DNA from: Lactobacillus sp. HBUAS51381
GTDB lineage: Bacteria > Bacillota > Bacilli > Lactobacillales > Lactobacillaceae
Direction: 5' to 3'
DNA length: 64,000 bases
Assembly: GCF_012641095.1 (NCBI RefSeq)
Contig: NZ_JAAVSC010000004.1
Coordinates: 57,589-121,588 of the forward strand
Translations under genes and position numbers: made by a program
Shown here: positions 24,788 through 34,700 of the stretch, piece by piece
Layout of the letters: each line of letters starts with the position of its first letter
Position numbering within the stretch: position 1 is the first letter of the stretch
Notes under the pieces: generated by a model
Told to the model about the DNA's origin: nothing
Database searches by the model: none
The model's input: only the letters and a program-made list of their open reading frames with translations

Positions 24788-27085
24788 TTGCCAGATTCAA
24801 TTAAGGCTCATGAGCAAGAACATTTAGATACGGTGGTCGCGAAGATTAAGGTCGCACAAACCGAATCCAAGAAGCGGATCGATTCTGCCGAGAATGACGA
24901 GGCGGGGATTCGCAAGAACTTTGTCAATGACTTACGGATCAAGACCGACAGCTACGAAGGTATCCTGGAAACCGCACTCTCCGTTCGCCAGCAACAACAG
25001 ATGTTGGCCGAACGGCAGAACAGCTGGCAACACGCCACGACCGAGTTGAGTACTCTGAAGCGTTTGGAGAAGAAGGCGTACTTTGCTCGAATTGATTTTC
25101 AAGAAGACCCCAAAGCGAAGCCTGAGACCATTTATATCGGGTTAGGCTCGTTCTCCGATTCACCCGACCATTTCTTAATCTACGACTGGCGGGCCCCCAT
25201 CTCTAGCATCTATTACGATGGCGAGTTGGGCAATGTCAGCTACCAGACGCCAGACGGCGAGCAAACCGTTGACGTACAGCTAAAACGGCAATTTCAGATT
25301 GAAGACGGCACCATCGTTACGCTGTATGATACCGATCAAACGGTGACCGACCAGATGCTACTGTCGGCGCTGAGTGAACACTCCGACACCAAGATGAAGA
25401 GCATCGTCACCACCATTCAAAAGGAACAGAACCGGATTATTCGGGACACGGGTTCCGACTTGCTGTTCGTCCAAGGGGCCGCGGGGTCTGGAAAGACGGC
25501 CGCTATCTTACAACGGGTCGCCTATCTGCTGTACCGCTACCGGGGTCACTTGACGGCGGGACAGGTCATGCTGTTCTCGCCGAACCAATTGTTCAACGAC
25601 TATATCGACCAGGTCTTGCCCGAACTAGGTGAGCACAACATGGTCCAGATGACCTACTACCAGTACGCTGGTCGTCGGTTACCCAAGATTGACGTGGAAA
25701 CGTTGGCGCAACGCTTTGGCGAATCGAATACGCCAGCCCAACAACGGATTAACCGGTTGAAGGGAAGTCTCGACTTCTTTGATGCCGTGACGGGGTACGC
25801 CGATCATTTGGAAAGTACCGATATGGTCTTCCGTAATATTAAATTCAACGGGAAGGTCTTTATCCCGAAAGAAAAAATTCAAGAAATTTATTATAGTTTC
25901 AACCGCAATTACCATTTGGCTAACCGGCTGCAGGCGACCAAGGAGTCACTGATTCGGATTCTCAATCGCCGGATCTCTAGTGAAATGCGGGCCAAGTGGG
26001 TTGAGGAAAAGATTCAGGACCTCGACCGTGAACAGTTGAACGCGTTGTACGGGGATGACCCACGGGAATTTGAATCCGCGGATAAGGAATTCCAATTCTT
26101 AGCGCGTAAGGTGGTCATGCAGGCTTTTAGTCCGATTCGTAAGGCGATTGTCCGGGCCCGGTTCCTGAGCATTAACAACCAGTACGTGCACATGCTCAGA
26201 GATATTCCGAAGCGGATCGACTTGCCGGCCCATCACATCACCGTGGCCGATTGGCAGGCGAGTGTGGAGGAGACCATTGCCAAGCTCAGGGATCACACCA
26301 TGCAGTTGGTCGATACCACGCCGTACCTGTACCTCTACGATAAGATGACGGGGAAGACCGGTGAACGCGACATGCGCTACGTCTTCTTGGACGAAATTCA
26401 AGACTACAACGCCTTCCAGCTGGCTTTTCTGAAATACAGCTTCCCACGGGCCCGGTTTACGATGCTCGGGGATCTGAACCAAGCCATCTTTACCAAGGAA
26501 AATAGTCGGACGTTGCTTCAGGAGCTCAGTACGATGTTTGATCCGGACAAGACCAAGGTCGTTCAGCTCACGCAGTCGTATCGTTCAACGCAGCAGGTCA
26601 CCGATTTTACCAAACACATTCTAAAGAATGGTGAGGCGGTCACGGCCTTTGATCGCGAGGGTGAACTGCCAACGCTCACGGTAGCGGGGGATGAACAGGC
26701 GGCCCTGCAACGGGTCATTGCCCAGATTAAGCAGAACAACGCCGAGGACGAGACAACGGCCATTATCGGGAAGGACCTGGCGGACTGCCGGGCACTGACT
26801 GAACAGTTGCGGGCACAAGACGTTGCGGTCACGCTGATCCAGTCGGAAAATCAACGACTGGCACCGGGCGTCATCGTGGTGCCATCGTTCCTCGCCAAGG
26901 GATTGGAATTCGATGCCGTCATCGTTTGGCACGCGTCGGCCAGTCGCTATGGGGCAGATGACGAGCGACAGTTGCTGTACACCATCTGTTCGCGGGCGAT
27001 GCACCGGCTGAGCCTGGTCGCGGTTGGCGAGGCCTCACCGTTGTTGAGCGATGTACCGACCGATGAGTATGAAGTATTGTGTTAA
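24788..27085 (+). CDS. helD: UvrD/Rep-like helicase, RNA polymerase recycling factor HelD
   Basis: Superfamily 1 ATPase of 765 residues. In Gram-positive bacteria HelD binds RNA polymerase and frees it from nucleic acid. An N-terminal coiled-coil arm (about 1-75, rich in E/K/Q heptads) is followed by Walker A GAAGSGKT (about 229-236) preceded by FVQ, Walker B VFLDEIQDY (about 536), GDLNQAIF, and the C-terminal motif region KGLEFDAVIV (about 705). This order matches HelD rather than UvrD, PcrA or RecD. The start is a TTG after GAGGAGGGATTGGC. The gene stands alone and is bracketed by two inverted copies of repeat family 1. Confidence 0.88.
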   Translation: MPDSIKAHEQEHLDTVVAKIKVAQTESKKRIDSAENDEAGIRKNFVNDLRIKTDSYEGILETALSVRQQQQMLAERQNSWQHATTELSTLKRLEKKAYFARIDFQEDPKAKPETIYIGLGSFSDSPDHFLIYDWRAPISSIYYDGELGNVSYQTPDGEQTVDVQLKRQFQIEDGTIVTLYDTDQTVTDQMLLSALSEHSDTKMKSIVTTIQKEQNRIIRDTGSDLLFVQGAAGSGKTAAILQRVAYLLYRYRGHLTAGQVMLFSPNQLFNDYIDQVLPELGEHNMVQMTYYQYAGRRLPKIDVETLAQRFGESNTPAQQRINRLKGSLDFFDAVTGYADHLESTDMVFRNIKFNGKVFIPKEKIQEIYYSFNRNYHLANRLQATKESLIRILNRRISSEMRAKWVEEKIQDLDREQLNALYGDDPREFESADKEFQFLARKVVMQAFSPIRKAIVRARFLSINNQYVHMLRDIPKRIDLPAHHITVADWQASVEETIAKLRDHTMQLVDTTPYLYLYDKMTGKTGERDMRYVFLDEIQDYNAFQLAFLKYSFPRARFTMLGDLNQAIFTKENSRTLLQELSTMFDPDKTKVVQLTQSYRSTQQVTDFTKHILKNGEAVTAFDREGELPTLTVAGDEQAALQRVIAQIKQNNAEDETTAIIGKDLADCRALTEQLRAQDVAVTLIQSENQRLAPGVIVVPSFLAKGLEFDAVIVWHASASRYGADDERQLLYTICSRAMHRLSLVAVGEASPLLSDVPTDEYEVLC

Positions 27086-27124
27086 TGCAGACAAAGTTGG
27101 TGTGCCACGAATGAAGTGAAAATT

Positions 27125-27488
27125 GGCCGCCTTACCGTTCGCCAAATTTGGCCTGGAGTGCGGTGGGAAGGACGGGAAAAGCCAAAGGGCTGTCTTTTCC
27201 CTCGCTTTGAGCCGATAGCCCGCGTCTCAAAGACGCCAGTTTCCAAGCAAAACACTTGGAAACTCCCACGGCTGAGACCAAATTTGACTCACTCACGGCT
27301 ACATGAGGCGTATCCAATTAAACTGGCGGAACGTTGCCACCCCAGCGATGTCACGGCACGTTTGGTAGGTTTCAACAAACGTAACCGGAGGCAGCCGGAG
27401 ATGTAGGCGGTCCCCACAGCGCCGGAATCTCTGACTGACGCAGGTGGTCGTTGATGACTAGTTTAATGGCGATAGACCCTGTCAGCTG
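27125..27488 (-). repeat. Intergenic repeat family 1, copy B with internal deletion
   Basis: Opposite orientation to copy A. On the minus strand it begins CAGCTGACAGGG (27488-27477), continues AGAGATTCCGGCGCTGTGG, then jumps from GGGGACCGCC directly to TACATCTCCGGCTGCC. The roughly 125-bp hairpin segment found between these points in copies A and C is missing. The right half with the paired arms CAAATTTGGTCT (27286-27275) and the AAATTTGG near 27142 and both inner hairpins is kept. It starts about 40 bp after the helD stop. Confidence 0.72.
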
Positions 27489-27590
27489 AGGACTGGATCG
27501 TGTTCACGAACTTTAAATATTAGTTTAGATAAATAATTCCCATAATGGCGTTTGCGACGACGCTGATTTCATATCGGCGCGTTGCATCGG

Positions 27591-27624
27591 GGGCCACTTG
27601 CTAGTCATAGCGGGTGGCCCTTTT
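27591..27624 (+). terminator. Stem-loop with T-tract before coaA
   Basis: GGGCCAC (27591-27597) pairs with GTGGCCC (27614-27620), followed by TTTT. Probably ends transcripts reading through copy B. Confidence 0.55.
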
Positions 27625-27737
27625 GCTATGTGTTGAAACGAAAAATTCCGCCATTTTTTCTCGCGGAAGCACAAGGAATTGGTCCCCATCTGCGGTATAA
27701 TGGGGCTAATTATTTCTGAAAAAGTTGAGGTGTCCCC

Positions 27738-28661
27738 ATGTCAGATCCCATCAATTACAATGCGTTTACGCGTGCACAGTGGCGGGCGTTTTCCGACGAT
27801 GCGACGTTGCCGTTGACGCAGGAAAGCTTACGGCAGATCAAGGCGTTTAATGATCGTATCTCATTGCAAGATGTTCAGGATATTTACATCCCGCTGATTC
27901 ACCTACTACAGCTGGAATTCGACCACTATCAGCAGTTACAGCAGGATAAGGCCCGTTTTCTCCAACAGGCGCCACACCGCGTTCCATTTATCATTGGGAT
28001 TGCCGGGAGCGTGGCGGTGGGGAAGAGTACCACGGCGCGGTTGCTGGAAGTGCTGCTGAACCATTATTTTAAAGGCCAACGGATTCAGCTGATTACGACC
28101 GATGGCTTCTTGTACAGCAACGAGGAATTGAAGAAACGCAATCTCATGGCGCGCAAGGGGTTTCCGGAGAGCTACGATATGGCGGGACTTATTCGGTTCT
28201 TAAATAACGTCAAGGCCGGCAAGCCACTGATTAAGGCGCCGGTGTATTCGCATAAGATTTATGATATTGTCCCGGAACAATTCGACTACATCGTGCACCC
28301 GGACGTTTTGATTGTCGAGGGGATTAACACGCTGCAGTTGCCGACCAATGAACAGATTTATGTCAGCGATTTTACCGACTTTTCCTTGTACGTGGATGCC
28401 GATCCCGGGCTGATTGAGGACTGGTTTCTGGAGCGCTTTGACTTGCTGCTGAACACGGCCTTTCAGGACCCGACCAATTATTACTATCCGTATGCGATTG
28501 GCGGGCATGATCAGGCGATCGCCAAGGCCAAGCAAGTCTGGCACGATATCGATCTGAAAAATTTGGAAGAATATATTTTACCGACGCGCAACCGGGCGGA
28601 TATGATTATTCACAAGACGTTCCATCACCGCGTGGATCGCCTGCTACTGCGGAAATACTAG
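27738..28661 (+). CDS. coaA: Type I pantothenate kinase
   Basis: Phosphorylates pantothenate with ATP, the first and rate-controlling step of coenzyme A synthesis, in the cytosol. 307 residues, the usual type I length. Walker A GSVAVGKST at about residues 93-101, then TTDGFLY and the MARKGFPESYD segment, all hallmark CoaA elements; the C-terminus NRADMIIHK is also family-typical. A TATAAT box lies about 40 bp upstream, and the ATG follows TTGAGGTG. A GNAT gene follows 11 bases after the stop and is probably cotranscribed. Confidence 0.94.
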   Translation: MSDPINYNAFTRAQWRAFSDDATLPLTQESLRQIKAFNDRISLQDVQDIYIPLIHLLQLEFDHYQQLQQDKARFLQQAPHRVPFIIGIAGSVAVGKSTTARLLEVLLNHYFKGQRIQLITTDGFLYSNEELKKRNLMARKGFPESYDMAGLIRFLNNVKAGKPLIKAPVYSHKIYDIVPEQFDYIVHPDVLIVEGINTLQLPTNEQIYVSDFTDFSLYVDADPGLIEDWFLERFDLLLNTAFQDPTNYYYPYAIGGHDQAIAKAKQVWHDIDLKNLEEYILPTRNRADMIIHKTFHHRVDRLLLRKY

Positions 28662-28672
28662 GAGGTGACGGC

Positions 28673-29263
28673 ATGTTACGAGACGCGACGATCGTGGATG
28701 CCGACTCGGTGGCCACGCTGGTGCTTCACGAGCTGGAGCGCCGACAATTGCGCCGATTGCGGCGGCTGAGCAAGGAACAACTCTCCCAGCTGCTCTTCGT
28801 GGGGTATCACCAGCCGCGGTTTCGCTACGGTTACCCGCAGGCCCGCGTTTATCAGAATCAGGGCGTGGCCGTGGGCGTCGCGTATGGCTACCCGGCCGCG
28901 GTTGAACCGACGTTGGATAATCAGTGGTCGGCGCTGTTTGCCCGGCTACAGGTCACCCCGCCCCAGCAGCTGGTGGTGACGCCACGGGCGCGACCGGATG
29001 AGTGGTATTTGGATCTGCTGACGGTGCGGGGACGGTATCGGGGCAAGACCTACCAAGGACAGTGGTTTGATGAGTGGCTGATGGGCGATGCCATTCACCG
29101 GGCCAGACGCAGTGGGCTGGCGGCGATGGGGCTGGACGTGCGCCCCGGCAGCCAGTTGGCCAAGTTGGCCGCGCAGTACGGCTTTGTGGCGGTCGAGCGG
29201 CGTAAATTGGACCGGCAGACGTACTACCATTTGCGGCTGAACCTACACGGGAATCGCTGGTAA
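28673..29263 (+). CDS. GNAT-family N-acetyltransferase
   Basis: 196 residues, cytosolic acetyl-CoA-dependent acyltransferase fold. The beta4 strand YLDLLTVRGRYRGKTYQGQWFDEWL (in part: LLTVRGRYRGKTYQG, about 120-135) forms the acetyl-CoA pyrophosphate-binding R-x-x-G-x-G/K loop, and GLDVRPGSQLAKLAAQYGF is the beta5/alpha4 element. The substrate is unknown. Very arginine- and GC-rich compared with neighbours. ATG with GGAGGTGA; linked to coaA, which may only reflect cotranscription. Confidence 0.8.
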   Translation: MLRDATIVDADSVATLVLHELERRQLRRLRRLSKEQLSQLLFVGYHQPRFRYGYPQARVYQNQGVAVGVAYGYPAAVEPTLDNQWSALFARLQVTPPQQLVVTPRARPDEWYLDLLTVRGRYRGKTYQGQWFDEWLMGDAIHRARRSGLAAMGLDVRPGSQLAKLAAQYGFVAVERRKLDRQTYYHLRLNLHGNRW

Positions 29264-29333
29264 TCAGCGACGAAACCCTGACCGAGTAGATTAACGGGTG
29301 AACTAATTTCGCCCGATTTCTGTTGGATTTAGA

Positions 29334-29362
29334 TTGACCCGTGTTTGAGAAATCGGTATGAT
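29334..29362 (+). promoter_or_regulatory. guaA promoter
   Basis: TTGACC (29334-29339), 17 bp, TATGAT (29357-29362). Transcription would begin about 30 nt before the start codon, so no guanine riboswitch fits here. Confidence 0.72.
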
Positions 29363-29398
29363 AGATACAATGTTGAGAAAGAAGAAAGGGTGAATGGC

Positions 29399-30955
29399 TT
29401 GGCAAACGTTGATATGTCCAAATTCGATAAGATTATCGTCTTGGACTTCGGAAGTCAATATAATCAATTGATTACGCGCCGGATTCGTGACATGGGCGTT
29501 TACTCCGAACTGAAGGCCCACACGATGAGTGCGGCTGAGATTAAGGCTTGGGGCCCCAAGGGAATCATCTTCTCTGGTGGACCGAATAGTGTGTATGACA
29601 GTAGTGCCTTCAATGTTGATCCGGAAATCTTCGAATTGGGGATTCCAATTCTGGGGATCTGCTACGGCATGCAGCTGATGGCGCATAGCTTGGCCGGTGG
29701 CAAGGTTGAATCCGCCGATAACCGGGAATACGGTCGGGCGGACATTACCGTCTTGAGTGACGAGGCAAAGCTGTTCAAGGGCACGCCGAAGACTCAGACG
29801 GTGTGGATGAGCCACGGGGACTTGGTCACTCAAGTCCCAGATGGGTTTGAACGCGTGGCAACGAGTGAAAATTGCCCGATCTCTGCCATGCAGGATACGA
29901 CCCGGAACTTCTACGGGATTCAATTCCACGCGGAAGTTCGGAACACCGAATATGGGAATGACATCCTAAAGCATTTTGCTTTTGATGTCTGCCAAGCAAC
30001 CGCCAATTGGTCGATGGATGACTTCATTGACCTACAAATTGAACACATCCGTGAAATGGTTGGCGACAAGCGCGTTCTGCTCGGGTTGTCCGGCGGGGTG
30101 GATTCCTCCGTGGTTGGCGTGCTCTTGCACAAGGCCATTGGCACGCAATTGACCAGTATTTTTGTCGATCACGGTCTGTTGCGGAAGGGCGAAGCCAAGC
30201 AAGTCATGGATAGCCTGGAAGGCAAGTTCGGCTTGAATATCGTCAAGGTGGATGCGCAGGACCGCTTCTTAAGTAAGCTGGCCGGCGTGACCGAACCCGA
30301 AAAGAAACGGAAGATCATCGGTAACGAGTTCATCCAAGTCTTTAACGACGAGGCCCAGAAGCTCGATGGCATCGACTTCTTGGCCCAAGGGACGCTGTAC
30401 ACCGATGTCATTGAAAGTGGCACGGATACCGCCCAGACCATTAAGTCCCACCATAACGTGGGTGGCCTGCCGGAAGATATGCACTTCCAGTTGATTGAAC
30501 CTTTACGTTCGTTGTTCAAGGATGAAGCGCGGGAACTGGGCGAAAAGCTGGGGATGCCCAGCGACTTGGTTTGGCGTCAGCCATTCCCTGGTCCCGGTTT
30601 AGGGATTCGGGTTCTTGGCGAGATTACGCCAGAAAAGTTACAAATCGTCCGCGATAGTGACTTGATCTTGCGTGAAGAAATCAAGAAGGCCGGTCTCGAT
30701 CGCGATATTTGGCAATACTTTACGGTCTTACCAAACATCAAGAGTGTCGGCGTCATGGGTGACGGCCGGACGTACGACTACGCAGTCGGCATCCGCGCGG
30801 TTACCTCGATCGACGGCATGACTGCTGACTTTGCCCGTATTCCGTGGGACGTCTTACAGGAGATTTCCGTGCGGATCGTAAACGAAGTAGATCATGTGAA
30901 CCGCATACTGTATGATGTTACGAGTAAGCCGCCTTCGACTATTGAATGGGAATAA
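29399..30955 (+). CDS. guaA: GMP synthase (glutamine-hydrolysing)
   Basis: Converts XMP, glutamine and ATP to GMP in purine synthesis. 518 residues, the usual length. The class I glutamine amidotransferase domain (about 1-195) has the nucleophile in GICYGMQ and the His-Glu pair in FHAEV. The ATP-pyrophosphatase domain shows GLSGGVDSS (about 226), and the C-terminal dimerisation domain ends KPPSTIEWE, diagnostic of GuaA. I chose the TTG at 29399, seven bases after AAAGGGTG; the frame is open upstream to 29345, but that would start before the transcription start of the promoter at 29334-29362. Confidence 0.95.
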   Translation: MANVDMSKFDKIIVLDFGSQYNQLITRRIRDMGVYSELKAHTMSAAEIKAWGPKGIIFSGGPNSVYDSSAFNVDPEIFELGIPILGICYGMQLMAHSLAGGKVESADNREYGRADITVLSDEAKLFKGTPKTQTVWMSHGDLVTQVPDGFERVATSENCPISAMQDTTRNFYGIQFHAEVRNTEYGNDILKHFAFDVCQATANWSMDDFIDLQIEHIREMVGDKRVLLGLSGGVDSSVVGVLLHKAIGTQLTSIFVDHGLLRKGEAKQVMDSLEGKFGLNIVKVDAQDRFLSKLAGVTEPEKKRKIIGNEFIQVFNDEAQKLDGIDFLAQGTLYTDVIESGTDTAQTIKSHHNVGGLPEDMHFQLIEPLRSLFKDEARELGEKLGMPSDLVWRQPFPGPGLGIRVLGEITPEKLQIVRDSDLILREEIKKAGLDRDIWQYFTVLPNIKSVGVMGDGRTYDYAVGIRAVTSIDGMTADFARIPWDVLQEISVRIVNEVDHVNRILYDVTSKPPSTIEWE

Positions 30956-31084
30956 TTCCCATAGACAAATTGAGTTGTGAATGCCGATAAGACAGCGTTT
31001 TAAGGGGCTATACCTAGTCAAAATTGGTTTAAAATCAAGTAGTTCCCCACCAAAATACCCACCAGAAATTTGTGGGCGGATGCT

Positions 31085-31128
31085 AAAAAAGACAGATGCT
31101 AGAGTTACTTCTAGTACCTGTCTTTTTT
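31085..31128 (+). terminator. Strong bidirectional terminator after guaA
   Basis: AAAAAAGACAG...CTAGA on one arm and TTCTAG...CTGTCTTTTTT on the other; A-tract and T-tract at both ends allow function on either strand. Confidence 0.82.
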
Positions 31129-31248
31129 AAATAGGGACGCTTGCAGCAGTTCAGGTCCGCTTTTTTATGGATATTTTTATTTGCCTATTGATTAGTATCA
31201 AGTCTGTGAATGAAATTTTCATAGAGCCAATTCATTGTCAGTCTCCAC

Positions 31249-31497
31249 TAAGCTCGTGAATCGCCTTTGGTATCCGGATTGGCAATCCCAATAGTTTCAT
31301 TTTCGTATAGGGAGGGGTCAGCAATAATCGTCAAGACGGCATCGGCCATGCTCTTACAAGACCCAGATACGCCAGCAAACTTCTCGCCCTTTTTAGTAAT
31401 TGCGTAGTGGACGCCGGATCATTCATTAACCAGCCGAAACGCGTGGTTGTAAAGGTTAAACCTGATTGTCGTAATAATTCATCGGTGTAACACATTG
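31249..31497 (-). pseudogene. Remnant of an NAD(P)-binding (NmrA/SDR-like) oxidoreductase
   Basis: On the minus strand two frames join into one recognisable C-terminal half: MCYTDELLRQSGLTFTT and FGWLMNDP in the first, then YAITKKGEKFAGVSGSCK, MADAVLTIIADPSLYEN and GIANPDTKG in the other, ending at a stop at 31249. This resembles atypical short-chain dehydrogenases of the NmrA/YesF type. A frameshift lies near 31410, and the N-terminal Rossmann half with its GxxGxxG motif is absent, so the gene is dead. It lies in an otherwise gene-free 770-bp gap. Confidence 0.6.
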
Positions 31498-31499
31498 CG

Positions 31500-31777
31500 T
31501 GAACAAAATAGTCCGTTTAACGGTTTACACGTGTCAGCAAAACAACGATTATTGTTACCGTTTAATATCATACCTAACAAACATTAACATGTGTTGTTGA
31601 ATTTGCGAACCGCTTGTTTTCAAGGATAACAGTACTTTTAACAGATATTTATCCCCCAAAAAGCTTTATGCCATTGATTACACCTCACAACCTGTCTATA
31701 ATGGATAATGACAATGATAACAAAAAGTGCTTATGCGGAAAACATTTAATCAGGTCATCGTTAAGAGGGGGATTATC
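31500..31777. other. Upstream region of the LRR surface protein gene
   Basis: AT-rich, about 280 bp between the oxidoreductase remnant and the surface protein start. CATAC/TATAAT-like hexamers occur near 31690-31710 (CTATAATGG), compatible with a promoter about 75 bp before the start codon. Nothing else recognised. Confidence 0.45.
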
Positions 31778-34700
31778 ATGAGGAATGTGGAACGGAAAAC
31801 ACATTACAAGATGTACAAGTCACATAAGGGCTGGCTGGTTGCTGGTATCACAGTAACCAGTATGGCGGTTGGGATCATTGCGGGACCCCAGGCCACGCCA
31901 ACAGCTCAGGCGGCCGACAATGCACCGGCAACAGAGGCGGCTAGTGACCAGACGGCTGGCGATCAGCCCCAGGAAGTCGCCTTGAAATCGGCCAAAAGTG
32001 TTAGTGGCACAACGGGGGATGGCGCAGTTGATGATGGAAGCGGTATCAAAGACGATGTCAACAACGATGGGGCTTTGAAAGACGGGTCATCTACGTCGGG
32101 CAATCAACAAGCCTCCGAGGCACCGGCTAACGATGCAACGGAAACACCAACGACTGGTCAAGGCGATGCTGGGAATACCACCCCGGCACCTAAAGTTCAG
32201 GGGAATGGCGGCTCTGGAGTAGCTGAAACGCCAGGTACACCGGAGGCCGAAAATGAGAACATCGTTCCGGCCGACGCAACACTCAATGTGGCTACTCCGG
32301 CCGAAGCTCCGGCAACCGTGCAGACGGGAATTACCGTTCAGAACCCGGATAATTTGACGGATAAGGTCACGGGACAACCGGTCTTCAACGTCAGCAAGAC
32401 CCAGCGGTTACAGTACACGTATGACCATACCGATGCTGATGGGGTCAGCACGGATTTACGGGCCTACAACGGCTACAGTGCGAAGTATCAGGCGCAGGGG
32501 GCAGGCACGTGGCTAGGTGAAACCTACGCCAACAACATTGCCCAAGACGCTAAGGGCATGGATGTGAATTCGCCATTACAGTATTCTGATGGGACACGTC
32601 CCCTCTACATTGATGAGTGGATGCCCGATTCTGGACTACAATATTTTCTTTGGCAGAGTAATTTCGCCAAGAAATACGCCACGATTAGTGACTTTCGTAA
32701 TAATTTCACCAAGGCCGAATTGGCTACGGTGACGAGTATTTCAAGCAATGAATTGTTACAGTCAGTCAACGGTGCTGGGAAACAGTATACCAGTTACTAC
32801 ATGGCGTTAATGTCCATGACGACATTGGAAGGCCTTCAGAACGCTACTAATCTCCAGACACTCTACTTGCAACCTGCTCTAATGGTGAGCATCAATACGT
32901 TTGGAAATGGCTTTCAGTCAGGTAACCTGTGGGATATTCGAGCGTTGAGCAATTTAAGTCAGTTACGGAGCGTCGATATCACCTTGTTCTCTGTGAATGA
33001 TATTTCTGCTCTGAGCAACAAGGACCAGTTGACCGAGGTCAATATGCCGTATAACCAAATTACGGATATTTCGCCACTCGCCACAGATAAAAATCTCAAT
33101 ATTAAGACGGGGACCAGTCTCTTTAATCAACACATCTTATTGGCGCCGATCACGGTTAGCACCAAGCTTGCCCCGGGGCAGAGCGCCACGACCGATGGGG
33201 CACTCACTTACACGACACCTTCGTTCATCATCAAAGATTTAGGGGCCAGCAACCTGCCGATTAAGGGCTTCGACAATGCTGGGAATACTAAATATCCGTC
33301 CTTATTCCCATCCAGCGCCGATGCCGGTAACGTCAACAGTAACACCTTATCTTGGTACAATTTACAAGTCGCCAACAACGGTAATTACGGCAGCCTGTCA
33401 ACCACGTGGGCAGATCCCAACAGTGACTTTGCCGGATACATCATTCAACCCTATGACCTTGCCGAAAATGTCAGTGACTTAAACGTTAACGTGCAACTTC
33501 TACAGGCCGATGGGCAACAGTTAACGCTGGCACCATCGACGTTGATCTCGGGTGAGGTTGGCTCTGACGTCAATGTTCAGAGTAACGCGACGATCATGTC
33601 TTTCCTGAACCAACAGCTCAGTAAGGGCTACACCTTCTCCGGCCTGATTCTAGACGGCACGGGTCTGTATTCGGACTACTTGGCCGGCAACGGCAAGGCC
33701 ACTGCTCAGCCAAGCTGGACGACTACGCTGACCGATGCGTCTAAGAACTGGACGATTCTCTTCTACAAGGATGTCTTGCCTTGGAATCTCGCGGTTAGTT
33801 ATGGTACCGAGGATGCTACGGGTAACTTTACACCGATCACGACTGAGGATGGGATGCCGGTGACCGACAGCTATAGTGGCACGTCGGATACGCCACTCGC
33901 ACTGAATGGGTATCAAAAAGACTTTCCAGATTACGTTTACACGGGTGCCGAGACCAGCACCGATGGTCAGACCTGGACGGACATCAGTTCAGCCACTGAC
34001 ATTCCGTTCGTTGGGGCGAAACAGGCCGTGCGAATGGTCTACGCACAAGCCAAACGGGCCACGGTAACGGTGAAGGACGCCACGACTGGCAAGACCATTC
34101 AAGTCTTGGATTACACGACCAATCCCGAACTTCGTGGCGCCATTGGGACCACCAGTACCTTTGATTCCGCGGCGATTATTGATCCCGAGGTGGCTAAAGG
34201 CTATACCCTAGTCAGCGATACCACCAAGAACGCGGATGGCACGAGTGCGATTGTCTTTGGGCAAGCCGACGATACTAATCTGGCCTTCACGATTACGTTG
34301 GCCCACGCCTTCAAGACGACCGAAAAAGCCGTCAATGAAACGATCACCTATCAGGATCAGCAACAGAAACAGGTAGCCAATCCGGTTACCCAGACGATGA
34401 CCTTCGCCACGGTGACGGATCAAGTGACCCAAGACGCCGTGACCTATAGCAATGCGGCGGCTACGGGAACGCCAGAACTAGATGTCACGGGTCAGCCAAC
34501 GGATCCAAGCTGGGTCGTTTACCAGACCGGTGATGCCCTGACCTTTGCCGGGGTTAAGAACCCAGCAGTGACGGGGATGCACGTCGTTTCCACCACGGAT
34601 TCCGCCAATGATTTGACGCAGACCACGGCACAAGCGGTAACACCGGATAGCGCTGACTTGAGCATTGTCGTCACCTATGCGGCCAACACCACGACCGGTG

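Noticed and set aside
29264..29398. Possible guanine riboswitch before guaA
   Set aside because: The promoter leaves a leader of only about 30 nt, too short for an aptamer.
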